Shown: piece by piece, positions 26,644-35,451 of the stretch | How the letters are laid out: every line of letters begins with the position of its first letter | Numbering within the stretch: position 1 is the stretch's first letter | Assembly (NCBI GenBank): GCA_021324735.1 | Contig: JAJPIO010000010.1 | Location: forward strand, 1-47,748 | DNA from: Bacteroidota bacterium | GTDB taxonomy: Bacteria; Bacteroidota; Ignavibacteria; Palsa-1295 | Direction of reading: 5' to 3' | Length of the DNA: 47,748 nt | The notes under the pieces: model-generated | The model's input: only the letters and a program-made list of their open reading frames with translations | Databases searched by the model: none | What the model was told of the DNA's origin: nothing | Program-made: the position numbers and the translations under genes

Positions 26644-28179
26644 ATGAAGCAACTCCAAACCCAACCATTAGGAATGCGAGTACTTCGAGGCGCGGCGGCT
26701 GGCTTCTCTATAGGTATCCTTACTAATATTATTCTTTTCGGGGGACAGATACTAATTCCGAGAAGATTATCCAGGTTGGAGTACGCCGATTTTACCGTTT
26801 CCCTAAGTTTTGTTGTGTTACTTTCCTTGATTGCGGATTTTGGTATGCTTCATATGCATACACGAATGTTAGCGCGAGCAGAAGAAGAAGTCAAGGTGGG
26901 CCAGCCTGATAATCGCGGGATTATACTCGGTAATATACTTGTGTCGCGCCTAGGTCTAGGGATCTTTGTGTATGCGTTGATTATATTGTTGGGTCTTGTA
27001 TTTTATCCAACAAGAATCGTGTCCTGTATGGCGATTCTAGGAATAACTCTTTTTATCTCTTCTAGGCTTCTTATAGTGCGGGCGGCTGGAGAGTCAGTGT
27101 TGCGCAGTCTTGGGAAATTTCATATCGCGGCTGGCTTTGCTTGCCTTGATGCAGTGCTATTCGCCCTTCTGCTGGCGATCCCAAGGAAGCTTTCGCTCAA
27201 TTATATTTTATGGACCTATACCCTCTGCCATACACCGGGCTTTATATTGCTTTCACTCTATGTGTTCCGGTGGATTCGCCGCGAGAGAATTCGCATTGTT
27301 ATCAGGCCACGGATGGTAATGATAATGTTAAAAACAGCAACGCCGCTTGCTTTATCAACGGCTTTCTTTATTGCGTATAATGAGCTTGATAAGCTTTTGC
27401 TTTATAGTTTAGGTACGCTGGAAAATGTATCCAGCTATGGAGCGATCATTCGGTTGACGGTAGGCTTGGCGCCGATTCCTTATATCTTGAGCGGCATAGT
27501 GGCACCGGAGTTAACAAGACTTTTATTTCGAGAGGATATCATTCGTGCTCAAAGATTGGTTGAGATCTCACTTCGCGGTCTTCTTATAGTTGCCGGTGGC
27601 GCCGCGTTGCTTTTTACTAGCGCAGCACATGTGGTTGTTCCTTTAATACTTGGTGCAAAGTATGCTTCGGATTCATCGAGTTTCATGTTGTTGAATTGGT
27701 TGCTACTTCCGTTGTTCATTTCAAGCTTTACAGCGGAAATGGCAATCGCTTCTGGAAGATTTTGGTTGTGTATGCGGTATATGGCCATTCTATTAGTTTG
27801 TATGCTCATAGGTGATCTTATTAGTATTGAGCGATTTGGTGTATCTGGAGCGGTTGTATCAAAAGTAATTGCCGCTACCGTTTCAACCGCGTATCTAATT
27901 TTTAGCTTGCGGGCATCATCTTTTTTGAATGTTAAAGGGGTACTAATAACAATTGCTAAAGTTATCTGTGCAATAGTTGTTGCTATAATCCCCTTTTTCT
28001 TCCTCAGAGGAAGAGGGTTAAATGATTTACTGGTAGCTACGGCCGTAGTTGTACTATATATTAGTACAATAAAGGTTCTCGGATTGTTTAACGTAACAGA
28101 ACTTCTCGCGATATTAAAGCGTCTCAAAAAGAATAATGCTGGGCAACGTTTTGATAAGTTAGAAGTCATAGAAGCTTAA
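26644..28179 (+). CDS. Wzx-type polysaccharide flippase
   Basis: The protein has 511 residues from ATG 26644, chosen because AGAGAGG lies 2 bases upstream of it and the alternative GTG 26623 overlaps the upstream gene. It has about 12-14 predicted membrane helices. Family text of the MATE/MVF-like polysaccharide flippases is visible: the N-terminal GAAAGFSIGILTNIILFGGQ with RRLSRLEYADFTVSLSF, and central helices with polar residues. It moves lipid-linked repeat units across the inner membrane. It is located between the polymerase and glycosyltransferases, in AT-rich DNA, as is usual for the variable part of a surface polysaccharide locus. Confidence 0.86.
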   Translation: MKQLQTQPLGMRVLRGAAAGFSIGILTNIILFGGQILIPRRLSRLEYADFTVSLSFVVLLSLIADFGMLHMHTRMLARAEEEVKVGQPDNRGIILGNILVSRLGLGIFVYALIILLGLVFYPTRIVSCMAILGITLFISSRLLIVRAAGESVLRSLGKFHIAAGFACLDAVLFALLLAIPRKLSLNYILWTYTLCHTPGFILLSLYVFRWIRRERIRIVIRPRMVMIMLKTATPLALSTAFFIAYNELDKLLLYSLGTLENVSSYGAIIRLTVGLAPIPYILSGIVAPELTRLLFREDIIRAQRLVEISLRGLLIVAGGAALLFTSAAHVVVPLILGAKYASDSSSFMLLNWLLLPLFISSFTAEMAIASGRFWLCMRYMAILLVCMLIGDLISIERFGVSGAVVSKVIAATVSTAYLIFSLRASSFLNVKGVLITIAKVICAIVVAIIPFFFLRGRGLNDLLVATAVVVLYISTIKVLGLFNVTELLAILKRLKKNNAGQRFDKLEVIEA

Positions 28180-28215
28180 ATCGTTCAAAGACAGATTCCT
28201 AATGACCTTCGAAGT

Positions 28216-29172
28216 ATGAAGATTTCAATAATCATTCCGACATTCAATCGGTGTCAGATTCTTAGCCGCTTGCTTGATTTCTTATCGCATGATACTCAGT
28301 CTATAAGTTCTGTTGATTACGAAGTAATTGTGGTTGACGATTGTAGTACAGATAATACCTGGGAGGTTGTTTCTAATAATTTCCCGAATGTAAAGCTGAT
28401 TAGAGGGGCTGGAAAAAACGCAGAACTTGCTAAACGGTTTGCTATTGAGGAATCTGTGGGAGATTATGTCGTAAATTTGGATGACGACTCAATGCCAGCA
28501 TATGGTTGGTTGGCAAGTGTAAGGCCAGCGCTTGAAAGGGGCGAGCAAATTGTTCAGGGCAAGATTGTTTTTGTTGATCTAGGAGAAAAAAACTTACAAG
28601 ATGAACGGACAAAAAAAACGTTCAGAACCGGCTTTAGATTTGATATGATGCCAGTGTCCATATTATATGGTGGGTATCGACCCCAGTACCTTAACAACTG
28701 CCACGAGTTCGGATGTTTTATTTCTCGAGATGTACTTGCGCGGGTGCCTTTGGACGATCATAACTTAATTTTCCATCATCTGGGCGAGTCGGCATCCTTC
28801 TATCTTCGTGCAACGAAAGCAGGGTATCGGGTTTGGTTTGAGCCTTCGGTTATAATTGAGCACTTAGGAGCAACTACTGGTGGCTGTGTCGAGCGAAGTA
28901 AAAAGGAGAGTCCCAAGAGGAATTGTACACCTTTTGCCATTGGCATGGTCCATAATTTTATGATTCTAGCTAGGATGTATCAGCCTCTTAGAATTCCTCT
29001 CTTGATACCTTATTATCTTTTAGGAGGTCTCTATCTATCGTTCAAGCAACGAAAAAATTGTCTCAAATATTTTGTGAAAGGACTTTATTCTGGTTTGACA
29101 AAACCATTCTCCGCTCCCTTGACATATAATTTCGAATATAATTCTGCTGAAGTCCTAAGCCGGAAATCGTAA
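28216..29172 (+). CDS. Family 2 glycosyltransferase
   Basis: The protein has 318 residues and a GT-A fold. The N-terminal ISIIIPTFNRCQILSRLLDF and VIVVDDCSTDNTWEVV bind the nucleotide-sugar. VVNLDDDSMPAYGW carries the acidic metal-binding cluster (DDDS). A HLGESASFYLRATKAGY segment matches the late acidic motif region of rhamnosyl-type GT2 enzymes. No membrane domain is evident except a weak hydrophobic stretch near IPYYLLGGLYLSF. The sugar donor and acceptor are unknown. It is AT-rich like its neighbours wzy and wzx, and it is the last gene before the decayed gap at 29.2-29.6 kb. Confidence 0.88.
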   Translation: MKISIIIPTFNRCQILSRLLDFLSHDTQSISSVDYEVIVVDDCSTDNTWEVVSNNFPNVKLIRGAGKNAELAKRFAIEESVGDYVVNLDDDSMPAYGWLASVRPALERGEQIVQGKIVFVDLGEKNLQDERTKKTFRTGFRFDMMPVSILYGGYRPQYLNNCHEFGCFISRDVLARVPLDDHNLIFHHLGESASFYLRATKAGYRVWFEPSVIIEHLGATTGGCVERSKKESPKRNCTPFAIGMVHNFMILARMYQPLRIPLLIPYYLLGGLYLSFKQRKNCLKYFVKGLYSGLTKPFSAPLTYNFEYNSAEVLSRKS

Positions 29173-29559
29173 ATGCCGAACTAAGAAGGTAGAAAGCAAT
29201 AAAAAGGCTTCCCTACGCGGTTGTGCGGGATCGAATGTAAAAAGTAGGCAAGCTTCTTTAATCGAAGCCGACAAGTTTATTGTGCTTTCATCGACGCAGC
29301 CTCGAAGGAATGATTGCCTAGTAATGTCGGCGTTGATCCGGGTAGATTCTCTGCGGCCTCGAACGGTTATGCCGGTTGTGTATACATTATCACCTCTCTA
29401 CAGTTCATACCATGGATACTGCGCTGGAATTACCTGACGAAAGAGACTGTGATTGCGAATTGTCCATGGAGCGATAATAGCAGCACATGCTAACAGAAAT
29501 TTCCGGCGATCAATTGTAAAAACGGCCTTAAGTAATTCCACGGTAAAGGGCGACTGAAT
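29155..29559 (-). pseudogene. Decayed GT-C (PMT/ArnT-like) glycosyltransferase fragment
   Basis: On the minus strand one frame stays open for 134 codons except for a single TAG (29398-29400). It has no start and is bounded upstream by TAA (29560-29562). Its first part reads RRKFLLACAAIIAPWTIRNH, followed by SLFRQVIPAQYPWYEL before the stop. A hydrophobic helix ending in PW-IRN is the hallmark after the last core helix of PMT/ArnT-like glycosyltransferases that use polyprenyl-phosphate sugars. The rest (GDNVYTTGITVRG onward) is not recognised. The identity rests on this one motif plus the open frame, so it could still be coincidental. It overlaps the end of the GT2 gene by 18 bases. Bases 29560-29653 show nothing else recognisable. 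Confidence 0.4.
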
Positions 29560-29653
29560 TTAGTCTTGGCCGTACCAAATGCTCATTGTTATTGAAATCG
29601 TTCAGGATAGCAGGTCGGAACATTAGCGGCTTAATCATGGATTATGCCAAGCC

Positions 29654-30877
29654 ATGAAAATCCTCCAACTAACCCCTCGAATGCCGTATCCCTTAACGGA
29701 TGGAGGAAATATTGGAATTTATAACATTACTAAGCATCTTGCAGCCTTAGGACACGAGATCACACTGGTCACTTTTCCTTTAGCGTCCCTATCTGATACT
29801 GAGAAAGCAATCAAGGATATATCTCGATTTGCGGATATTCGTGTCGTATCTCGTTCTTTACCATCGCGTTGGAAAGTGCTTGCTCGTACGGTTTTTCGAG
29901 GTGCTTATCCAATTGAGCGTCGGATGACCCGAGAGATGTTTTCTTTGCTTCGGAAGATCGTTGGGACAAAAGCATATGACATTGTTCATGTCGATCATGC
30001 CCATATGGGGAGATACGGCCTCTGGCTTCAAAACGAATTTCAATTACCAGCAATATTGAGGGAGCATAACTACGAATCCCTGATATACGAACGTTTTGCT
30101 GCAACTGAACCGAATATTCTGAAAAGCCTCGTTGCGAGGGTGCACGGTAAGCGACTTAAGATCGAAGAAGCAGGATTCCTAAGTAAGTTTGATGCCGTTG
30201 CTGCTATAAGCGATGAAGATGCGAAACTCATGCGATTGATTGCTCCATCATCTAAATTGACGGTAATCCCAGCGGGAGCCGATACTTATTATTTTACGCC
30301 ACTTAATCAGAAGCCGGATTCGAACAGGCTCCTTTTTGTAGGGACCTTAGCTTGGGATCCAAATTTCGATTCGCTTAGATATTTTCTGCGTGAGATTCTT
30401 CCTCTTATTCTTAAGGCTCGACCGAATACGGTTTTAGACATTGTTGGAAGCGAGGGACATAGAATTCTGCCGTATTCGAAAGATTTTGGTTCTTCGGTCA
30501 TTGTTAATGGTCAAGTGCCTGATATTCGCGACTATTTGGCCCGTGCTGCCGTTGTGGTGGTTCCGCTCAGAATTGGGGGAGGAATGAGGGTAAAGCTTCT
30601 CGAATTCTTTGCGGCAGGAAAGGCAATTGTCTCCACTTCTGTAGGTGCAGAGGGCAATATCGCCGAGGATTCTAAACATTTGCTTTTACGGGACGACAGT
30701 TTAGCTTTTGCGGAAGCGGTTTTGCAATTGCTGGCCAGTCCTAATGATCGTAAGAGCTTAGGTGAGAACGCTCGAGCGCTTGCCTGTTCCGAATACAGTT
30801 GGGAAAAGATCTCGATGCGGTTCGTACAGCTCTATCAGGAGGTCCTGAGTGCTTCCGCGAATCCAAGAATGGTCTAA
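29654..30877 (+). CDS. Family 4-type (GT-B) glycosyltransferase
   Basis: The protein has 407 residues in two Rossmann-like halves. The N-terminal MKILQLTPRMPYPLTDGGN acceptor-binding half contains the IYNITKHLAALGHEITLVT helix. The C-terminal donor half has KLTVIPAGADTYYFTP, LLFVGTLAWDPN and ADxRDYLARAAVVVVPLRIG-like text. GGGMRVKLLEFFAAGKAIV and TSVGAEGN supply the E-x7-E-type donor contacts. Such enzymes add a sugar to a lipid-linked intermediate at the cytoplasmic face. The specific sugar is unknown. It follows the decayed gap and is 10 bases upstream of the next glycosyltransferase, so those two likely form a transcription unit with the following genes. Confidence 0.88.
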   Translation: MKILQLTPRMPYPLTDGGNIGIYNITKHLAALGHEITLVTFPLASLSDTEKAIKDISRFADIRVVSRSLPSRWKVLARTVFRGAYPIERRMTREMFSLLRKIVGTKAYDIVHVDHAHMGRYGLWLQNEFQLPAILREHNYESLIYERFAATEPNILKSLVARVHGKRLKIEEAGFLSKFDAVAAISDEDAKLMRLIAPSSKLTVIPAGADTYYFTPLNQKPDSNRLLFVGTLAWDPNFDSLRYFLREILPLILKARPNTVLDIVGSEGHRILPYSKDFGSSVIVNGQVPDIRDYLARAAVVVVPLRIGGGMRVKLLEFFAAGKAIVSTSVGAEGNIAEDSKHLLLRDDSLAFAEAVLQLLASPNDRKSLGENARALACSEYSWEKISMRFVQLYQEVLSASANPRMV

Positions 30878-30887
30878 GAAATAAGCA

Positions 30888-32081
30888 ATGGTATACGTTG
30901 CGGTTTTTAGTATAGCATTACTGTTATATGCTTTTTTCGGTTTTCCGATGATCATCGGATTGTTAGCCAAAGCACGTCCTCGACGTTGGAAAAGGGATGA
31001 TACCTATCAGCCTCGGGTATCCATTGTTCTTCCAATCTATAATGAAGAACTGATTTTAAGGCAATGCCTTTCGGCTATTATTACTCAAAATTATCCTTCT
31101 GATAAGGTCGAAATCCTGTGCGGCTCGGACGGTTCGACCGACCAGACGAACGCAATCCTTGAAGATTTTAGCAGCCAATACTCCAATCTTCGTCCTTTCT
31201 TTTTTCCAAACCGAAGGGGAAAAATGATGGTGATGAATGATCTTGTTCGAGAGGCGCAAAATGAGATCCTTTTTTTTACGGACGCCGACGTTGTGTTAGG
31301 TCCGGATTGGATACGTTATCATGTTTCTAACTACGTCGATTCCGAAGTGGGTGGCGTAACAGGTCCCTTGCGTTTTGAAACTGAAAGAAAAGACGGTACA
31401 ACCTTGTCTGAGGCTGGCTTTCTTGAAATGGAATGTCAGCTTCGTCGGAACGAAGCGTTGATCTATTCTTCAACTGGTTTTTATGGTTGTAATTGGTCGA
31501 TGAGAAGAGAGAACTGGAAGGATTTGCCCAGCCAGACTACCTGTGATGATCTCTACGAGTACTTGGCTGTTATTGATAAAGGCAAGAGGTTGGTTTATGA
31601 CGAGCGTGCAATTGCTACCGAGATCTATGGACGAAGCTATCAAGATGAGTTCTCTCGCAAAACTCGGTATGCCGCACGAAGCCTCGACGCTGTAAGCCAC
31701 TTCCCTCAATTGTTATTTCGCTGGCCGGCCGCCGCATTTTTATGGCCTCGTAAAATGCTGCGATGGTTAACCTTTGTCCCGATTACTGTTTTAATTACTG
31801 CAATAACAATGGGGGTGTTTCGACACGAGTCATGGAGTTATGTTTTTGCTACAATTGGAATAGTGAGTCTTTCTCTTGTCTTTGTAGGTTGGCTTGGTCG
31901 CAATCTTAAACACAACATACCGATTGCGAGCCAATTATTCTGGTTTACACAGATGAATATTGCATTTCTTCGTGGTGTTTATGAATTCCTGTTTTCAAGG
32001 CAATCCGCATTGTGGCCGCAAACGACTCGATACGCTGGTTCTCCTTCGGCAGTAATTTCTGATCAGAAAACATTATCGTGA
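30888..32081 (+). CDS. Membrane-bound family 2 glycosyltransferase
   Basis: The protein has 397 residues. One N-terminal membrane helix (VAVFSIALLLYAFFGFPMII) precedes a GT-A domain with RVSIVLPIYNEELILRQCL, ILCGSDGSTDQTNAIL and the metal-binding FFTDADVVLGPDW. TTCDDLYEYLAV and SRKTRYAARSL follow in the positions of the D-x-D/E-D-x-x-L and Q/R-x-x-R-W-like motifs of processive or polytopic GT2 enzymes. Three or four C-terminal helices follow. It is related to the N-acetylglucosaminyltransferase-like inner-membrane group; whether it is processive is not clear. The stop overlaps the GTG start of the next gene (GTGA). Confidence 0.87.
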   Translation: MVYVAVFSIALLLYAFFGFPMIIGLLAKARPRRWKRDDTYQPRVSIVLPIYNEELILRQCLSAIITQNYPSDKVEILCGSDGSTDQTNAILEDFSSQYSNLRPFFFPNRRGKMMVMNDLVREAQNEILFFTDADVVLGPDWIRYHVSNYVDSEVGGVTGPLRFETERKDGTTLSEAGFLEMECQLRRNEALIYSSTGFYGCNWSMRRENWKDLPSQTTCDDLYEYLAVIDKGKRLVYDERAIATEIYGRSYQDEFSRKTRYAARSLDAVSHFPQLLFRWPAAAFLWPRKMLRWLTFVPITVLITAITMGVFRHESWSYVFATIGIVSLSLVFVGWLGRNLKHNIPIASQLFWFTQMNIAFLRGVYEFLFSRQSALWPQTTRYAGSPSAVISDQKTLS

Positions 32082-33544
32082 CCCAGCGTAAGGAACTCCT
32101 GCTTCTCTTGCTCGGCGATTTTATCGCGTTGAACGTGGCATGGCTCGCGTTTTATTGGCTGCGCGTGGATTCAGGTTGGTTTGTCTTCCATCATGGTCCG
32201 ACCGATCTCAGCCCCGATCAATTACCATCCTCTGCATTCTATCTCTATGTTTTTTGGATGGTGCTGTTCGTGTTTTTTGGTCTTTATCGTCCTTGGTATG
32301 TCCGCGCACCGTTCGATGAGATCGTTACCATCTTGAAGACGCTTGGGGTGGGTACGATTCTTATATCGCTTATTATTTGGTGGGATCCAACACATACTGG
32401 AAGTCAGGTTTCGAATGATCCGCGAGTGCTAGGGGTGACATACTGGGGGGTAACTTCCATCTTCTGTGTGGGAGTAAGATCACTTATTCGGTATGCACAG
32501 CGAAGATTGCTGGAGTCTGGTGTCGGCACCCGACCCTCCATTATTATTGGTGACCCTACTAATGCTAAGTCCTTAGCTGCTCGTGTCGTTAATTATCCGC
32601 GATTAGGATATGATGTGATCGGCTACGTAAGCCCAAACGGAGAAGCGAATATCCCAGTAAATATCACGCTTGAACAGCATAATGGTAGGGCAATGGAAGC
32701 GAAAAAAGTGATTCCTCGCCTGGGTTCTATCCACGAACTGGAGTCGGTTATCGATCAGCATCAGGTCAAGGAAGTGCTGATCACTTTGGGGTCAAATGAG
32801 CATGATAAACTCATGGAAGTGATTTCACGGGGTGCGAAGTCCAACGCTGGACTTAAAATCGTACCGGATCTCTATGATATTGTTTCCGGTCAGGCTCGAA
32901 CCCGCGAAATTTATGGCTTCCCGCTTATTGATATTAATCCTGTACTTTTACGCCCGTGGGAAGAAGCTGCAAAGCGTACTCTCGACATTATCGTGAGTTT
33001 TCTCGGATTAGTACTCGGCAGCCCCTTTTGGCTGATCGTTATTCTTGCGGTGCGTTTGACATCAAAAGGACCACTGATCTATTCTCAAGAGCGCCTGGGA
33101 AAAGATGGTAAGCTCTTTCGAATTTATAAATTCCGCTCAATGTATGTTAATGCGGAAGAGCGCGGTCCGCAATGGGCCTTGAAAAATGATCCTCGGGTTA
33201 CTCCTGTTGGCAGATTTATACGAAAATCGCACCTGGATGAGGTACCCCAGCTTTGGAACGTGCTGAAAGGGGATATGTCACTTGTCGGCCCCCGTCCCGA
33301 GCGAGAATTTTTTGTAAAGCAACTTATTCACGAAATTCCGTACTATACGCGTCGGCTGAAAGTACGTCCGGGAGTCACCGGATTATATCAGACTGTCGTT
33401 CATAAGTATGACGAAAACATTGACGATGTACGACAAAAAGTTAAATATGATCTCATGTACATCGAGTCAATGTCATTTCGGTTGGATCTTAAGATCTTGA
33501 TCCGCACGCTATACATGATGATCCGCGGCAAAGGGCAGGCGTAA
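32078..33544 (+). CDS. Undecaprenyl-phosphate glycosyl-1-phosphate transferase (WbaP/WcaJ-like)
   Basis: The protein has 488 residues from GTG 32078, overlapping the upstream stop by 4 bases. It has four N-terminal helices, then a CoA-binding_3-like Rossmann region ([20 protein letters not shown] ... [12 protein letters not shown]). The C-terminal bacterial sugar-transferase domain has a re-entrant helix ([20 protein letters not shown]), [15 protein letters not shown], the catalytic Asp-Glu in [27 protein letters not shown] and RPGVTGLYQ. It transfers sugar-1-phosphate to undecaprenyl phosphate, the first membrane step of repeat-unit synthesis. All catalytic motifs are intact, in contrast to the degenerate homologous domain in the gene at 35452. 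Confidence 0.93.
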   Translation: MTQRKELLLLLLGDFIALNVAWLAFYWLRVDSGWFVFHHGPTDLSPDQLPSSAFYLYVFWMVLFVFFGLYRPWYVRAPFDEIVTILKTLGVGTILISLIIWWDPTHTGSQVSNDPRVLGVTYWGVTSIFCVGVRSLIRYAQRRLLESGVGTRPSIIIGDPTNAKSLAARVVNYPRLGYDVIGYVSPNGEANIPVNITLEQHNGRAMEAKKVIPRLGSIHELESVIDQHQVKEVLITLGSNEHDKLMEVISRGAKSNAGLKIVPDLYDIVSGQARTREIYGFPLIDINPVLLRPWEEAAKRTLDIIVSFLGLVLGSPFWLIVILAVRLTSKGPLIYSQERLGKDGKLFRIYKFRSMYVNAEERGPQWALKNDPRVTPVGRFIRKSHLDEVPQLWNVLKGDMSLVGPRPEREFFVKQLIHEIPYYTRRLKVRPGVTGLYQTVVHKYDENIDDVRQKVKYDLMYIESMSFRLDLKILIRTLYMMIRGKGQA

Positions 33545-33548
33545 TTCT

Positions 33549-34697
33549 TTGACTTATAAATTCACCACAGTGAGCTTAGATACTCTTTCAAAACCCATTC
33601 AAATGGTCGATGTACTCGGCCAATATTATCGCTATCAAGAGGAGATCGACAACGCGGTTCTGGAGGTCGTTCGAAGCGGTAAGTACATTAACGGTCCTTA
33701 TGTACAGCGCTTTGAAAAAGCCATGCAGGACTACCTTGGAGTAAGACATGCGATCGCGTGTGCTTCAGGTACAGATGCTTTGCAGCTCACCCTTATGGCT
33801 ATCGATGTTAAGCCTGGCGATGAGATCATTACAACACCGTTTACTTTCGCCGCAACGACTGAGACGATTGCATTGCTGGGAGCTACTCCAATTTATGTAG
33901 ATATTGATCCCAATACATTCAATATCGATGTCGAGCAGATAGAAGAGAAAATTACATCGCGCACTCGTGCAATTTTACCAGTGCATCTTTTTGGGCAGCC
34001 GGTAAATATGACTCGCATAAACGAGATCGCAAGGAAGCATAGGCTTATTGTGATTGAAGATGCGGCGCAAGCCGTTGGGGCAAAGTGGGAAGGTAAAATG
34101 GCTTGCTCGATCGGTGATATGGCCGCTATTTCATTCTATCCTTCGAAAAATCTCGGAGCGTTTGGCGATGGTGGAATGGTCACAACAAATGACGATAAAT
34201 TGGCCCATGTAATTAGAACGATTGCAAATCATGGTTCGGAGCGCGCATACTATCACGATCGGCTTGGAGTAAATTCACGGCTCGATGCAATTCAAGCTGC
34301 TATTCTGAATGTTAAATTGCCGTATTTAGACGAGTGGAATGCTACTCGTGTAGCAGCGGCAGCTACGTATTCAGAAATATTTGCTGCACATTCGGAACAT
34401 ATTAGTATTCCAAAAGTTGATCCTCATGCTGAACCGATCTGGCACCAATATTCAATTATATTGAAGAAGGGTCGCGAGCCCGTTATCGCATATCTGAAGG
34501 CCGCTGGAATTCCACATAATATTTATTATCCGGTACCGCTACATCTTCAGAAAGCTTACGCTCAAGGCAAAAAAGGAGATTTTCCTCACACTGAGTTTGC
34601 TGCTGAGCACATTTTGTCGTTACCAATTCACTCTGAGATAACGAGCACTGAAGCGGAGTTTATAGCAGGTCATGTATTGGAAGCATTAGGTCTGTAA
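33549..34697 (+). CDS. DegT/DnrJ/EryC1-family nucleotide-sugar aminotransferase
   Basis: The protein has 382 residues from TTG 33549. ATG 33603 (inside PIQMVDVLGQY) is a possible later start, but the family usually has residues before MVD, so TTG is kept with moderate certainty. It is a PLP enzyme: the internal aldimine Lys200 is in SFYPSKNLGAFGDGGM, with ACASGTDALQLTLMA, TPFTFAATTETIALLGATP, VHLFGQP and VIEDAAQAVGA. It aminates a keto-sugar nucleotide at C3 or C4. The closest functional idea is a WbpE-like C3 transamination, given the WbpA/WbpI-like pair at the start of the locus, but substrates cannot be read from sequence. Confidence 0.9.
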   Translation: MTYKFTTVSLDTLSKPIQMVDVLGQYYRYQEEIDNAVLEVVRSGKYINGPYVQRFEKAMQDYLGVRHAIACASGTDALQLTLMAIDVKPGDEIITTPFTFAATTETIALLGATPIYVDIDPNTFNIDVEQIEEKITSRTRAILPVHLFGQPVNMTRINEIARKHRLIVIEDAAQAVGAKWEGKMACSIGDMAAISFYPSKNLGAFGDGGMVTTNDDKLAHVIRTIANHGSERAYYHDRLGVNSRLDAIQAAILNVKLPYLDEWNATRVAAAATYSEIFAAHSEHISIPKVDPHAEPIWHQYSIILKKGREPVIAYLKAAGIPHNIYYPVPLHLQKAYAQGKKGDFPHTEFAAEHILSLPIHSEITSTEAEFIAGHVLEALGL

Positions 34698-34702
34698 CCC
34701 CA

Positions 34703-35446
34703 ATGTCCCGAGCATTAATTATTATACCGACCTATAACGAGCGAGACAATATTGTTCGGCTCGTTCATTTGATCTTCGATCAACAGACACTCTGTTCCGA
34801 TACAGAGCTGCACGTCCTGGTGGTGGACGATAATTCACCAGATGGTACTTCCACAGTGGTTGCCGATCTGCAGGCGAAAGAAGATCCAGACCATAAGCGA
34901 ATTCATTTGCTGACACGTCCAGGTAAAATGGGGCTGGGTACCGCTTATGTGGCCGGGTTCAAATATGGTCTCAAGGAAGGCTTTGATTATCTCTTTGAGA
35001 TGGATGCGGATTTTTCTCACGATCCCAAGGAAATTTCCACTTTTCTTCGAGAGATCAAAAACTATGATCTCGTTATAGGCTCGCGATACATTCCAGGGGC
35101 TCGTGTCGATAACTGGCCCCGTCGACGCTTATTATTGTCTTATAATGCTAATGTTTATGCCCGTCTTGTGACCGGTATTCCGGTTCGCGATGCTACAGGC
35201 GGTTTTAAGTGTTTTCGACGCAACGTCTTAGAAGCGATCGATCTCGAGGATATTCGTTCGAATGGATATGCTTTCCAGATCGAGATGAATTTTCGCGCGT
35301 GGCGCAAAGGATTTCGTATTAAAGAAATTCCGATCACGTTTGTCGATCGTCATGCTGGCACAAGCAAGATGAGTAAGGCTATTGTACGGGAAGCCGTAGG
35401 AATGGTCTGGAAGTTGAAGGCTCGGGCTGTCGCGGGAGAGCTATAG
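34703..35446 (+). CDS. Polyprenol-phosphate mannosyl/glycosyltransferase (DPM1-like)
   Basis: The protein has 247 residues, a short soluble DPM1-type GT2. Motifs are ALIIIPTYNERDNIVRLV, LVVDDNSPDGTSTVV, the donor/metal site FEMDADFSHDPKEI, LVIGSRYIPGARVDNW, DATGGFKCFRRNVLE and EIPITFVDRHAGTSKM. It forms polyprenyl-phosphate-linked mannose (or glucose) from the GDP- or UDP-sugar at the cytoplasmic face. That product is normally consumed by GT-C transferases outside the membrane. No intact GT-C gene is present in this window, but a decayed GT-C-like frame lies at 29.2-29.6 kb. It starts five bases after the aminotransferase stop. Confidence 0.9.
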   Translation: MSRALIIIPTYNERDNIVRLVHLIFDQQTLCSDTELHVLVVDDNSPDGTSTVVADLQAKEDPDHKRIHLLTRPGKMGLGTAYVAGFKYGLKEGFDYLFEMDADFSHDPKEISTFLREIKNYDLVIGSRYIPGARVDNWPRRRLLLSYNANVYARLVTGIPVRDATGGFKCFRRNVLEAIDLEDIRSNGYAFQIEMNFRAWRKGFRIKEIPITFVDRHAGTSKMSKAIVREAVGMVWKLKARAVAGEL

Positions 35447-35451
35447 CCCTT

